From positions 1-42,567 of the forward strand of contig PAPR01000050.1 of assembly GCA_002709085.1 (NCBI GenBank): a DNA stretch of 42,567 nucleotides. Direction: 5' to 3'. The notes under the pieces were generated by a model, which did no database searches, was not told the DNA's origin, and saw only the letters and a list, made by a program, of their open reading frames with translations. This stretch comes from Pseudooceanicola sp. (lineage in GTDB: Bacteria > Pseudomonadota > Alphaproteobacteria > Rhodobacterales > Rhodobacteraceae). Below, piece by piece: positions 17,565 through 26,291 of the stretch (its first letter is position 1; every line of letters starts with the position of its first letter). A program made the position numbers and the translations under genes.

Positions 17565-17592
17565 AATGGCCTGCGAGACCACGCGGGCCATT
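17565..17592 (+). terminator. hairpin 3' of sat-cysC
   Basis: AATGGCCTGCG (17565-17575) pairs with CGCGGGCCATT (17582-17592), 11 pairs with one G-T, loop AGACCA, 28 bases after the stop. No T run follows. It sits between convergent genes. The remaining 17593-17765 shows no gene I can support. Confidence 0.5.
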
Positions 17593-17765
17593 AGACGTTA
17601 GGGGATGTCCGCTAGGTCACCACACCTTCGAACCAAGGATCAGAGGTCTCAGCCGCACAAACCCTTTGGTGACGCATCTCTCTGCCAATGCCCCTCGACG
17701 CCAGCAGACCTCTTCAGATTGCGAGGCCGAGCATCTGAGGACAGCCGCAACACAACGGCCTGCCC

Positions 17766-18641
17766 TCACAGGGAGGCGAGAAGCGCCGAAATCGTCCGGT
17801 TATGCAGGTTGTCATACGACGCCGCCACCGGGCGAAGGGCGCGCAATGCGGGAAGCCGCGCGGCATAGTCGGCTTGGGACATGCGCGACAGGGCGGCCAT
17901 GATATCCGACTCGCTTTCGCAGATGATCATCGCTCCGGTGTCGAGATAATCGGCGATATTCGGACAGCCCCAATAGATCGGCACCGTCAGGCACAGCAGC
18001 GGATCAATCAGCTTTTCCGAAAAATAATTCGGCTCCCGAACGTTCTCGATGACGACGGAATAGCGGTAGGGTGCCAACCCGTCAGATTTCTCCGCAAAGG
18101 GCACGTAGCCGCCGCCCATGGCATCGACGTCCAACCCTTCGGTGCGGACGCGTTCAATGATGCGATGGCGAAGATTATGACCGACTTGTGATCGTTTGGC
18201 CGACGCAATGATCGAACAATCCTTCGTTTTCTCCGTCGGCACATCCCGCCAACCGGGAACCCAGGTGGTGCCGAAGGGAACAAACACGCCGTTCGGGATG
18301 CTGTCGACAAAGCTGCGGTCATGACTGAAAACGCGAAAGAACTTGCGCCACGTCACGCGCAGCGCGCGCCGGTGATGTCCGTGGATCGTGCGCGGCTCCT
18401 GCACCATGATCGACAACCGCGCCTTCAGCTTGAGGAAGGGACGGATGTGCATGTCGTTGCGCGGATAGGCGATCAAGTGGTCGGTGCGCTCCATGTCGCG
18501 CAACCGCTTGCCCCGCAGACGCTCCGGCTGACCCAGCGGCCATTCCAGCGCGTCGCAGGCAATTTCGGGCCAGTTTCCCACCAGCAGGGTGGCGGAGGGC
18601 AGGATGGCAATGGCGGGGGTCATGGTCTGGGTCATGGGCAT
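17766..18641 (-). CDS. glycosyltransferase family 10 (fucosyltransferase-like)
   Basis: 291 residues. The C-terminal part reads YRYSVVIENVREPNYFSEKL followed by IDPLLCLTVPIYWGCPNI and DYLDTGAMI, the donor-binding block of GT10 fucosyltransferases and related LPS transferases (FENS...TEK...PVYxG type). The N-terminal half (NDMHIRPFLKLKARLSIMVQEP) fits an acceptor domain. It stands alone, without polysaccharide genes nearby, so the acceptor and the sugar are unknown. ATG 18633-18635 has a better-placed GGA than the ATG used here. It is 88 bases downstream of the DUF1150 gene on the same strand. Confidence 0.75.
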   Translation of the reverse strand: MPMTQTMTPAIAILPSATLLVGNWPEIACDALEWPLGQPERLRGKRLRDMERTDHLIAYPRNDMHIRPFLKLKARLSIMVQEPRTIHGHHRRALRVTWRKFFRVFSHDRSFVDSIPNGVFVPFGTTWVPGWRDVPTEKTKDCSIIASAKRSQVGHNLRHRIIERVRTEGLDVDAMGGGYVPFAEKSDGLAPYRYSVVIENVREPNYFSEKLIDPLLCLTVPIYWGCPNIADYLDTGAMIICESESDIMAALSRMSQADYAARLPALRALRPVAASYDNLHNRTISALLASL

Positions 18642-18729
18642 TCCAAGCGGTGCATGGATCGCCCCGCTTTACTGCGGCCACGCTGTGTCAGCAATGGCCG
18701 CAACACTCAGCATATGGATCGCTGTGCAA

Positions 18730-18954
18730 TCAATGCACCGCGACGGGGGCCATATCGTACTGGCGGGCCAGCACGAAGGCCATGTCCCGTTCCTTGACCA
18801 ACGCCAGTCGCTCACCGCTGGAATCATGCACCGCGTAGAGTTGATCCAGCCCCTCGACCTGCGCCTGCACATCTTTGGGCAGATCAGCGACCTTCACCGG
18901 TTTCACATAGACGATCTGGCCGACTTCGCCCTCGAATTCATATTCAGTGTTCAT
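18730..18954 (-). CDS. DUF1150 family protein
   Basis: 74-residue acidic protein with the DUF1150 pattern: GQIVYVKPVKVADLPKDVQA followed by LYAVHDSSGERLALVKERD and a C-terminal FVLARQYDMAPVAVH. The domain is found in alphaproteobacteria, often next to small heat-shock genes; its role is unknown. The ATG is 3 bases after the hsp20 stop, so both come from one heat-shock transcript. Confidence 0.85.
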   Translation of the reverse strand: MNTEYEFEGEVGQIVYVKPVKVADLPKDVQAQVEGLDQLYAVHDSSGERLALVKERDMAFVLARQYDMAPVAVH

Positions 18955-18957
18955 GAC

Positions 18958-19371
18958 TTAGCCCTTTCTGATATTGATGGTCTGCACAATCTTGTCGGGT
19001 TCCACCCGCGTCAGATCCACATGCAGCAAACCGTTTTCCATGATCGCCTCGCCGACTTCGACACCGTCGGCCAATACGAAACTGCGCTGAAACTGTCGCG
19101 CGGCAATCCCACGATGCAGAAAATGGCGCCCTTCGCCATCATCGCCCTGCCGGCAACGGATCACCAATTGGCTGTCTTCCAGCGTGATCGCCAGATCAGC
19201 CTCGGAAAATCCGGCCACCGCCAACGTGATGCGATACGACCGCTCTGACGTCTGTTCGATATTGAACGGAGGGTAGCCGTCGTTTCCGGCCTTCGCCGAT
19301 CTCTCCAGCAGCCGTTCCAACTGCTCAAAGCCCAGCATGTAGGGGTGGGCCCCCAGGGTCATCTTTGTCAT
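18958..19371 (-). CDS. Hsp20/alpha-crystallin family small heat-shock protein
   Basis: 137-residue ATP-independent holdase of the IbpA type. The alpha-crystallin domain runs from about PPFNIEQTSERSYRITLAVA to VDLTRVEP; FSEADLAITLEDSQLVIRC and AARQFQRSFVLADGVEVGEA with ENGLLHVDL are the typical strands. The C-terminal tail has INIRKG, covering the IxI-type motif that docks oligomers. AAGGA lies 6 bases before the ATG and is predicted to be masked by a ROSE-like hairpin, with an RpoH-like promoter upstream. Cotranscribed with the DUF1150 gene. Confidence 0.93.
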   Translation of the reverse strand: MTKMTLGAHPYMLGFEQLERLLERSAKAGNDGYPPFNIEQTSERSYRITLAVAGFSEADLAITLEDSQLVIRCRQGDDGEGRHFLHRGIAARQFQRSFVLADGVEVGEAIMENGLLHVDLTRVEPDKIVQTINIRKG

Positions 19372-19400
19372 GACACGTCCTTGATCTTAAGCGACAGTCC
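19372..19400 (-). promoter_or_regulatory. ROSE-like RNA thermometer in the hsp20 leader
   Basis: The last 29 bases before the hsp20 ATG can fold so that GUCGCUU (19395-19389) pairs with AAGGAC (19382-19377), closing a 6-base loop AAGAUC. The Shine-Dalgarno AGGA faces UCGCU with one bulged G, which is the defining UYGCU/AGGA arrangement of ROSE elements. An outer GAC/GUC helix (19399-19397 with 19374-19372), separated by a small internal loop, extends the stem up to the start codon. ROSE elements melt at heat-shock temperature and let ribosomes in. Found by eye; folding energy not calculated. Confidence 0.65.
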
Positions 19401-19433
19401 AGCAAGGCCCCATTTCGGCAACCCCGTTGAGTG

Positions 19434-19464
19434 AAATATGGGCAGCCCGTCCCGCCTGTGCAAG
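19434..19464 (-). promoter_or_regulatory. RpoH (sigma-32-type) promoter of hsp20-DUF1150
   Basis: Reading the minus strand, CTTGCAC (19464-19458) and CCCATATTT (19442-19434) are separated by 15 bases, close to the heat-shock consensus CTTGAAA and CCCCATnT. The start of transcription would fall near 19427, giving a leader of about 56 bases that contains the ROSE-like hairpin. Confidence 0.65.
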
Positions 19465-19528
19465 CCCTTTGCCGCGGATAGGATTTGTGGCTATATTCAA
19501 AGCTCTGCCAACAAAGGGGAATCGCGGA

Positions 19529-19753
19529 ATGAACGCGTGCAGCGACATTTCGATGAAAACGGAAGAGGTGCTCCGCATTGAGCTGGAGGTCTTTCGCCGT
19601 GAACATGCCGACCTCGACGGTGCTATCCAGGCGCTACATGATCGGGGTACGGCGGATCAGTTGACAATCCAGCGGCTGAAAAAGCAAAAGCTGTCGCTGA
19701 AGGACAAGATCGCCCAGATCGAAGACCGTCTGACCCCCGACATCATCGCATGA
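19529..19753 (+). CDS. DUF465 (YdcH) family protein
   Basis: 74-residue helical protein. VFRREHADLDGAIQAL followed by RLKKQKLSLKDKIAQIEDRL is the DUF465/YdcH pattern (H-x-x-L-D... then LKKxKLxLKDxI), a short coiled coil of unknown function. Start ATG 19529 has AAAGGGG upstream; ATG 19553 is also possible. It is divergent from hsp20, with its own leader overlapping the hsp20 promoter region. Confidence 0.85.
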   Translation: MNACSDISMKTEEVLRIELEVFRREHADLDGAIQALHDRGTADQLTIQRLKKQKLSLKDKIAQIEDRLTPDIIA

Positions 19754-19803
19754 GCGCTCATTGGCGCGCGAAACACACCGCCCGCCATCCCCCACACCAC
19801 CGA

Positions 19804-19831
19804 TTGCACCTCGGGGCAAAGCCCTTATAAC
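19804..19831 (+). promoter_or_regulatory. sigma-70-type promoter of purEK
   Basis: TTGCAC (19804-19809), a 16-base spacer and TATAAC (19826-19831) lie 28 bases before the purE ATG. No purine riboswitch or obvious operator is seen. Confidence 0.5.
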
Positions 19832-19858
19832 CCAAAGCCTCAATCCACGGGGAGCGAT

Positions 19859-20347
19859 ATGAGCGACATCAAGGTAGGCATCATCATGGGCAGTCAGTCT
19901 GACTGGCCCACGCTGAAAGAGGCGGCGAATATCCTTGACGACCTCGCCATCCCCTACGAGAGCAGGATCGTCTCTGCGCATCGCACCCCTGACCGACTGT
20001 GGAGCTATGGCAAAGAGGCGGTCGCGCGTGGCCTCGACGTGATCATCGCCGGGGCCGGCGGTGCGGCGCATTTGCCGGGCATGATGGCCTCCAAGACCCG
20101 CGTGCCGGTCATCGGCGTCCCGGTACAGACAAAGGCGCTGTCGGGTGTCGACAGCCTTTATTCCATCGTGCAGATGCCGCGCGGTTATCCCGTCGCAACC
20201 ATGGCAATCGGGGCGGCCGGCGCAGCCAATGCCGGGCTGATGGCCGCCGGGATCCTCGCGCTGAACGATCCCGCCCTCGCAGAGCGGCTGGAGGCTTGGC
20301 GCGCCGCCCTCTCCGCCTCCATCCCCGAAGTGCCTGTCGATGAGTGA
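19859..20347 (+). CDS. purE: N5-carboxyaminoimidazole ribonucleotide mutase
   Basis: 162-residue class I PurE of purine synthesis, converting N5-CAIR to [17 protein letters not shown] (residues 10-22) carries the catalytic-site [14 protein letters not shown] the conserved His, and [14 protein letters not shown] the substrate loop. It pairs with purK, which makes its substrate. The stop overlaps purK by 8 bases, and GGGGAG precedes the ATG. Confidence 0.96.
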   Translation: MSDIKVGIIMGSQSDWPTLKEAANILDDLAIPYESRIVSAHRTPDRLWSYGKEAVARGLDVIIAGAGGAAHLPGMMASKTRVPVIGVPVQTKALSGVDSLYSIVQMPRGYPVATMAIGAAGAANAGLMAAGILALNDPALAERLEAWRAALSASIPEVPVDE

Positions 20348-21449
20348 TGCGCCCGTGACCGACCTGCCCCTGACCGATCTGCCCGTGAACGCCCTGCCTG
20401 CAGGCTCCACCATCGGTATTCTCGGCGGTGGCCAGTTGGGCCGGATGCTGTCCATCGCCGCCGCGCGTCTGGGCATGCGGTGCCATATCTTTGAGCCGGG
20501 CGCCAACCCGCCTGCAGGCGATGTGGCGCATGCCGTGACAACGGCGGCCTACGAGGATCACGCCGCGCTGAGCGCCTTCGCCCGCTCAGTCGATGTCATC
20601 ACCTATGAATTCGAGAATATTCCGACCGCGGCGCTCGACCTCTTGGAAACCCTGCGCCCGATCCGACCGGGCCGCGAAGCCCTGCGGATTTCGCAGGATC
20701 GCCTGACGGAAAAGGACTTTCTGCGCGACCTCGGGCTGATGACCGCCCCTTACGCTGATGTGCCGAACGCCGCCGCGCTGGACGAGGCGCTGGCGCGGAT
20801 CGGCGCACCGGCCATCCTGAAAACCCGCCGCTTTGGCTACGACGGCAAGGGTCAGGCTCGGATTAACAACGCTGCGAACGCCCCTGCCGCCTTCGCGGAT
20901 ATGGCGGGTGGGCCTGCAATCCTCGAAGGCTTTGTCGATTTCACCTCCGAGATCTCGATCATCGCGGCCCGCAGCCTTGATGGGTCGGTCGCCTGCTATG
21001 ATCCGGGCGAGAATGTGCACAAGGACGGCATCCTGCGCACCACGACCGTGCCGGCCGCCCTGCCCGCCGCGCGGCGGACCGACGCCGTCCTTCTTGCCGC
21101 CAAGGTATTGAACGCCCTCGATTATGTCGGCGTCATGGGGGTCGAACTCTTTGTCACCCCCAAGGGTCTGATCGTGAATGAGATCGCGCCGCGCGTGCAC
21201 AATTCAGGTCACTGGACCCAGAACGGTTGCAGCGTGGATCAGTTCGAACAGCACGTCCGCGCGGTGATCGGCTGGCCGCTCGGGGATGGTCAGCGCCACG
21301 CGGATGTGGTGATGGAAAATCTGATCGGCGACGACATGGCGCGTGTCGATCAGATCGCCCGAGAGTCCGGCGCCGCGCTGCATCTCTACGGTAAGGCCGA
21401 GGTCAAGCCGGGCCGCAAGATGGGGCACGTGAACCGGATCCGTGCGTAA
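20340..21449 (+). CDS. purK: 5-(carboxyamino)imidazole ribonucleotide synthase
   Basis: 369-residue ATP-grasp enzyme that carboxylates AIR with bicarbonate. Seen are [19 protein letters not shown] at the N-terminus, [14 protein letters not shown] (the ATP-grasp lysine loop) and the C-terminal [14 protein letters not shown] metal-binding block. About 20 residues precede the family start and contain a [13 protein letters not shown] repeat, so a later start is possible. It overlaps purE and ends 3 bases from the convergent SDR gene. Confidence 0.95.
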   Translation: MSDAPVTDLPLTDLPVNALPAGSTIGILGGGQLGRMLSIAAARLGMRCHIFEPGANPPAGDVAHAVTTAAYEDHAALSAFARSVDVITYEFENIPTAALDLLETLRPIRPGREALRISQDRLTEKDFLRDLGLMTAPYADVPNAAALDEALARIGAPAILKTRRFGYDGKGQARINNAANAPAAFADMAGGPAILEGFVDFTSEISIIAARSLDGSVACYDPGENVHKDGILRTTTVPAALPAARRTDAVLLAAKVLNALDYVGVMGVELFVTPKGLIVNEIAPRVHNSGHWTQNGCSVDQFEQHVRAVIGWPLGDGQRHADVVMENLIGDDMARVDQIARESGAALHLYGKAEVKPGRKMGHVNRIRA

Positions 21450-21452
21450 CCG

Positions 21453-22118
21453 TCACCACGCGACCGGATCGCCACGCCAATCAAAGAACCCGCCGCTGTC
21501 CGCGACACTCAAACCATCCAGAACGGCCAGCAGGTGGTGCGCCGCAGCCTGGGGTGTCACGGCGGGATGGCGACCCAGATAGCGGCGGGTCAGCGCGCTC
21601 TCAACGGTGCCGGGATGCAGCGCGACGCAAATCGCCTGCGCATGGCTTCGCCCCAATTCGATTGCGGCACTTCGGATGATCTGGTTCAACCCCGCCTTCG
21701 CCGCGCGGTAGCTGACCCATCCGCCCAGGCGATTGTCCCCGATCGAGCCAATCCGCGCAGAGAGCGTCGCCACCACCGCGCGCCTGTCGCGCGCCAGCAG
21801 GTGCGCCGTATGACGCATCACCAACGCAGGCCCGATTGCGTTTAACAGATATTGCGCGGCCATCGCCTCCACCGTCAGATCCCGCAAGGATTTTTCCGGA
21901 GCGTTTCCGTCGATCTCAAGCGCGCCGGTCGCGATCAGCACGAGGTCAAAATCCCTGCGCGCCTGCCCAAGATGCCGCTCGACCGAGGCCGCGTCCGTAA
22001 TGTCGAACCCGTCACCTGAGCGTGACAGCCCCTCGACCGACCAGCCACGTCCGCGCAACTCTGTCGCCACAGCTCGGCCGATGGCGCCGCTCTCTCCGAT
22101 GATCAGAGCTTTTTCCAT
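21453..22118 (-). CDS. SDR family NAD(P)-dependent oxidoreductase
   Basis: 221-residue short-chain dehydrogenase. The N-terminus ALIIGESGAIGRAVATEL has the GxxxGxG-type cofactor loop, followed by LVLIATGAL (NNAG-equivalent), LSARIGSIGDN with the catalytic-type Ser, and YRAAKAGLN with the YxxxK pair. It is like the CsgA/YciK-type carbonyl reductases without a known substrate. I begin at ATG 22118; the open frame further upstream lacks family sequence. No strong ribosome site is visible. The leuA leader starts 142 bases away on the other strand. Confidence 0.85.
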   Translation of the reverse strand: MEKALIIGESGAIGRAVATELRGRGWSVEGLSRSGDGFDITDAASVERHLGQARRDFDLVLIATGALEIDGNAPEKSLRDLTVEAMAAQYLLNAIGPALVMRHTAHLLARDRRAVVATLSARIGSIGDNRLGGWVSYRAAKAGLNQIIRSAAIELGRSHAQAICVALHPGTVESALTRRYLGRHPAVTPQAAAHHLLAVLDGLSVADSGGFFDWRGDPVAW

Positions 22119-22224
22119 GTGAGGGGTACGCGCCGCTCGCCGCCCCGGATCACCCAATCCGCCTGACCGGATGTATCCCTCGCGTCCTGCCCGCCACACG
22201 CCGCAGTGCGGCATAACTCGTATC

Positions 22225-22253
22225 TTTCCATCCCGCCTCATCCGCGCTATATC
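22225..22253 (+). promoter_or_regulatory. promoter of leuA leader
   Basis: TTTCCA (22225-22230), exactly 17 bases, then TATATC (22248-22253). Transcription would begin near 22260, which is the A of the leader peptide ATG, so the leader would be translated as a leaderless message. The -35 match is only partial. Confidence 0.45.
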
Positions 22254-22259
22254 AAAATC

Positions 22260-22343
22260 ATGTTGACCACAGGGCCCATCAGCACGACCCCCGCCTGCGC
22301 CTCGCGCGGCGCGGCCCTGCGCCTACTCCTAATCCGCCTCTGA
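22260..22343 (+). CDS. leucine-rich leader peptide of leuA
   Basis: A 27-residue frame, MLTTGPISTTPACASRGAAL followed by RLLLIRL. Five of the last eight residues are Leu, and three (CTA CTC CTA, 22323-22331) are consecutive, two of them in a codon rare in high-GC genomes. No ribosome site is seen; the predicted promoter starts transcription at the ATG. The stop lies inside a strong hairpin, and leuA begins 74 bases later. This is the layout of a ribosome-mediated attenuator responding to charged leucine tRNA. Confidence 0.7.
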   Translation: MLTTGPISTTPACASRGAALRLLLIRL

Positions 22344-22373
22344 GCGTGCCGGGATGGCGCGACCGCTCAGAGG
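22337..22373 (+). promoter_or_regulatory. leuA attenuator hairpin A
   Basis: CCTCTGAGCG (22337-22346) pairs perfectly with CGCTCAGAGG (22364-22373), overlapping the last codons and stop of the leader peptide. A ribosome stalled on the Leu codons would cover the 5' arm. It cannot coexist with hairpin B. Confidence 0.65.
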
Positions 22374-22389
22374 TATGCCTCATCGCGCC
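22356..22389 (+). promoter_or_regulatory. leuA attenuator hairpin B (alternative fold)
   Basis: GGCGCGA (22356-22362) pairs with TCGCGCC (22383-22389), enclosing GAGG/CCTC (22370-22373 with 22378-22381). It shares GAGG with hairpin A, so the two are mutually exclusive. No long T run follows, so which form stops transcription is not clear from sequence. Confidence 0.5.
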
Positions 22390-22417
22390 AAGGCTTTAGG
22401 ATAAAGAGAGAAATTCA

Positions 22418-23989
22418 ATGACACCGACACCAAAACAGGATCACGTCCTGATCTTTGACACGACGCTCCGCGATGGCGAACAAAGCCCGGGCGCCACGAT
22501 GAGTCACGAGGAAAAGCTTGAGATCGCTGCCATGCTCGACGAGATGGGCGTGGATGTGATCGAGGCAGGCTTCCCGATCGCGTCGGAGGGCGATTTCAAC
22601 GCTGTCTCCGAGATCGCAAAGAACGCGAAGACCTCTGTGATCTGCGGCCTGAGCCGTGCCAATGCCACGGATATCGACCGCGCATGGGAGGCGATCAAGC
22701 ACGCACCGCGCGCGCGCATCCATACCTTCATCGGCACCTCGCCCCTGCACCGCGCGATCCCCAACCTCACCATGGATGAGATGGCCGAGCGGATTCACGA
22801 GACCGTCACCCATGCGCGCAACCTCACCGATGATGTGCAATGGTCGCCGATGGATTCCACGCGGACGGAACATGACTACCTTTGCCGCGTCGTCGAGATC
22901 GCCATCAAGGCCGGGGCGAGCACGATCAACATCCCCGACACGGTCGGCTACACCGCGCCGCGCGAATCCGCGGACCTGATCCGTATGCTGATCGAAAAAG
23001 TACCCGGTGTGGACGAGTTCATCTTTGCCACGCATTGTCACAATGACCTCGGCATGGCGACGGCAAATTCGCTCGCGGCGGTCGAAGCCGGTGCGCGCCA
23101 GATCGAATGCACGATCAACGGCCTTGGTGAACGCGCTGGCAACACCGCCCTCGAAGAGGTCGTGATGGCCCTCAAGGTGCGCAACGACATCATGCCCTAC
23201 CAGACCAGAATCGACACCAGCAAGATCATGGGTCTGTCGCGCCGTGTCGCCACCGTTTCGGGCTTTGCCGTGCAGTACAACAAGGCCATCGTCGGCAAGA
23301 ACGCCTTCCTGCATGAATCCGGCATCCATCAGGACGGCGTGCTCAAGAACGTTGAAACCTTTGAGATCATGAAGCCCGCCGACATCGGTCTGAACGAGGA
23401 CAACATCGTCCTCGGGAAGCATTCGGGCCGCGCCGCGTTGAAATCGAAGCTCGGCGCCCTTGGTTTCGAACTGGGCCAAAACCAGTTGAACGACATATTC
23501 GTGCGGTTCAAGGACCTCGCCGACCGCAAGAAGGAGGTCTACGACGACGACCTTCTCGCCCTCGTCCGGGTGGCCGAAGACACCACCCCGGACCGTCTGG
23601 AGTTGAAATCCCTCAAGGTGATCTGCGGAACGGACGGTCAATCCGCCGAGATGACCGTTACCGTGGATGGCACCGAAAAATCGGCAACGACCACGGGCGA
23701 TGGCCCCGTCGATGCCTCTTTCAATGCGGTCAAGGAGGTCTTTCCCCACGCTGCGAAGCTTGAGCTTTATCAGGTGCATGCGGTCACACAGGGCACGGAC
23801 GCGCAGGCTACCGTCTCCGTCCGGCTGAACGAAGACGGACGGATTGTCACCGGTTCCAGTGCGGATACCGATACGGTGGTCGCCTCGGTCCGGGCCTATA
23901 TTCACGCGATCAACCGTCTGCTTGTGCGGCGCGACAAGGTCGGTAGCGGTGCGGACGAGCGTGAAATCAACTACAAGGACGTCGGTTGA
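22418..23989 (+). CDS. leuA: 2-isopropylmalate synthase
   Basis: 523-residue first committed enzyme of leucine synthesis, condensing acetyl-CoA with 2-oxoisovalerate. FDTTLRDGEQSPGATM (13-28) is the catalytic metal and ketoacid site, ATHCHNDLG (204-212) the HxH metal motif, and ECTINGLGERAGNTALEEV the third signature. Residues from about 390 form the LeuA allosteric domain (VICGTDGQSAEMTVTV, then ATVSVRL), the site of leucine feedback. Regulated also by the leader peptide and hairpins upstream. AGAGAG lies before the ATG. Followed by a clear terminator. Confidence 0.96.
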   Translation: MTPTPKQDHVLIFDTTLRDGEQSPGATMSHEEKLEIAAMLDEMGVDVIEAGFPIASEGDFNAVSEIAKNAKTSVICGLSRANATDIDRAWEAIKHAPRARIHTFIGTSPLHRAIPNLTMDEMAERIHETVTHARNLTDDVQWSPMDSTRTEHDYLCRVVEIAIKAGASTINIPDTVGYTAPRESADLIRMLIEKVPGVDEFIFATHCHNDLGMATANSLAAVEAGARQIECTINGLGERAGNTALEEVVMALKVRNDIMPYQTRIDTSKIMGLSRRVATVSGFAVQYNKAIVGKNAFLHESGIHQDGVLKNVETFEIMKPADIGLNEDNIVLGKHSGRAALKSKLGALGFELGQNQLNDIFVRFKDLADRKKEVYDDDLLALVRVAEDTTPDRLELKSLKVICGTDGQSAEMTVTVDGTEKSATTTGDGPVDASFNAVKEVFPHAAKLELYQVHAVTQGTDAQATVSVRLNEDGRIVTGSSADTDTVVASVRAYIHAINRLLVRRDKVGSGADEREINYKDVG

Positions 23990-23998
23990 TGTCAAAAT

Positions 23999-24027
23999 GG
24001 CCCGGACCATGGTCCGGGCCTTTTCTT
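23999..24027 (+). terminator. Rho-independent terminator of leuA
   Basis: GGCCCGGACC and GGTCCGGGCC form a perfect 10-pair stem with AT at the tip (23999-24020), then TTTTCTT. It begins 10 bases after the leuA stop. Between here and 24236 I see no gene I can support; open frames exist on both strands but match nothing I know. Confidence 0.92.
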
Positions 24028-24236
24028 TGGCGGGTAGGATGTGTGGCCGCCTCATCAGCTCCCGAAGGGTCTGTCCGGCGCGAAGGCAGATCCCATGCCA
24101 ACCGTTCAGGTCATCGCCCAGCTCTCTTGCAGCGATATTGAGCCTGCCGATCCGACCAGCCTGATCAGGTTGCGCGACCTCATACGCCCCCTTGGTGCTT
24201 GCGCAGCCCGGCCCTGCCTCACCCGTCGCGAAGGCT

Positions 24237-25040
24237 TCACTGATCGCTTGCGTGACCGCCCTGCCCCAGGCTCCTGAACATCTCCTCGACCCGCGCCAGC
24301 TCCTCCGCCGCACCGAAAGGCGCGTTGACGAGGAACAGGCCCGAGCCGACCATGCGATGCCCCACGCGCACCGGGGGGAACGCGACCTCATGGCGCAACG
24401 CTCCGGGCAGCCCCGCCGCCTCGAGCGCGCGCAGCATGGGACGGTGCGGCGCATCCTGCAAAATCGGATACCACAGCATCACGATCCCGACGTTCCACAT
24501 GCGGTTCACCTTGGCGATGAACCTCGGCAAGGTCTCGTAATCCGTCTTGATCTCGTAACTCGGGTCGATCAACAGCACGCCGCGACGCGGTTCGGGCGGA
24601 CAAATCGACAGTGCCAGCGCGAACCCGTCGGCCTGATGCACGCGCGCCCGACGCCCAACCGCGCCCCGCAGGGCGGCATGTTCTTGCGGATGCAGCTCAG
24701 CAAGGTGGATCCTATCGTCCTCGCGCAACAACTCCGCAGCGATGAGCGGCGAACCGGGGTAGCTGTCCCGCCCCATGCGCGCGCGCTTCGCCTCGACCAC
24801 TTGCCGATAGGGGTGATCGGGCGCAAAACCGGCCAGCATGCGTGCGACACCCGCAGCGGATTCGCCAGTTTTGAGGGCCTCCGCCGCGTCCAGCTGGTAT
24901 CCACCGCGTCCGGCGTGTGTCTCGATGTAACTCAGCGGCTTGGCCTTGTCGGTCAGGCGGGCCAGCATCCAGGAGAGGAACGCATGTTTGTGAACATCCG
25001 CGGTATTGCCTGCATGATAGATATGTTGATATGACAGCAT
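24237..25040 (-). CDS. rlmJ: 23S rRNA (adenine(2030)-N(6))-methyltransferase
   Basis: 267-residue RlmJ-family SAM methyltransferase that makes m6A2030 in 23S rRNA. The N-terminus MLSYQHIYHAGNTADVHKHA is highly typical; YIETHAGRGGYQL (38-50) is the SAM loop, and DPSYE (159-163) the catalytic motif, with Ser where E. coli RlmJ has the second Pro of DPPYE. GIVMLWYPI and GSGLFLVNAP are later family blocks. Start chosen at ATG 25040 to match the family; the open frame extends upstream without family sequence. Divergent from mreB. Confidence 0.93.
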   Translation of the reverse strand: MLSYQHIYHAGNTADVHKHAFLSWMLARLTDKAKPLSYIETHAGRGGYQLDAAEALKTGESAAGVARMLAGFAPDHPYRQVVEAKRARMGRDSYPGSPLIAAELLREDDRIHLAELHPQEHAALRGAVGRRARVHQADGFALALSICPPEPRRGVLLIDPSYEIKTDYETLPRFIAKVNRMWNVGIVMLWYPILQDAPHRPMLRALEAAGLPGALRHEVAFPPVRVGHRMVGSGLFLVNAPFGAAEELARVEEMFRSLGQGGHASDQ

Positions 25041-25115
25041 GGCCCTGACTAACGCCCTGTGCCCTTGCGGGCAACGGCACGCGCAAGCAGAATGGCGCTG
25101 ATTTCGCAGGGCTAG

Positions 25116-26258
<1,143 letters not shown>

Positions 26259-26291
26259 TCTACCCACCCTTCATCGCTAAAAGGGGCCAAC

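Noticed and set aside
24028-24236. Open frames on both strands between the leuA terminator and rlmJ
   Set aside because: Both look moderately protein-like, but neither has a ribosome site or a family I recognise, so I left the interval unassigned.
22415-24454. 679-codon open frame on the minus strand opposite leuA
   Set aside because: It is antisense to the whole of leuA, whose family motifs are clear, and also crosses the leuA terminator and runs into rlmJ. High G+C codon structure produces such shadows.
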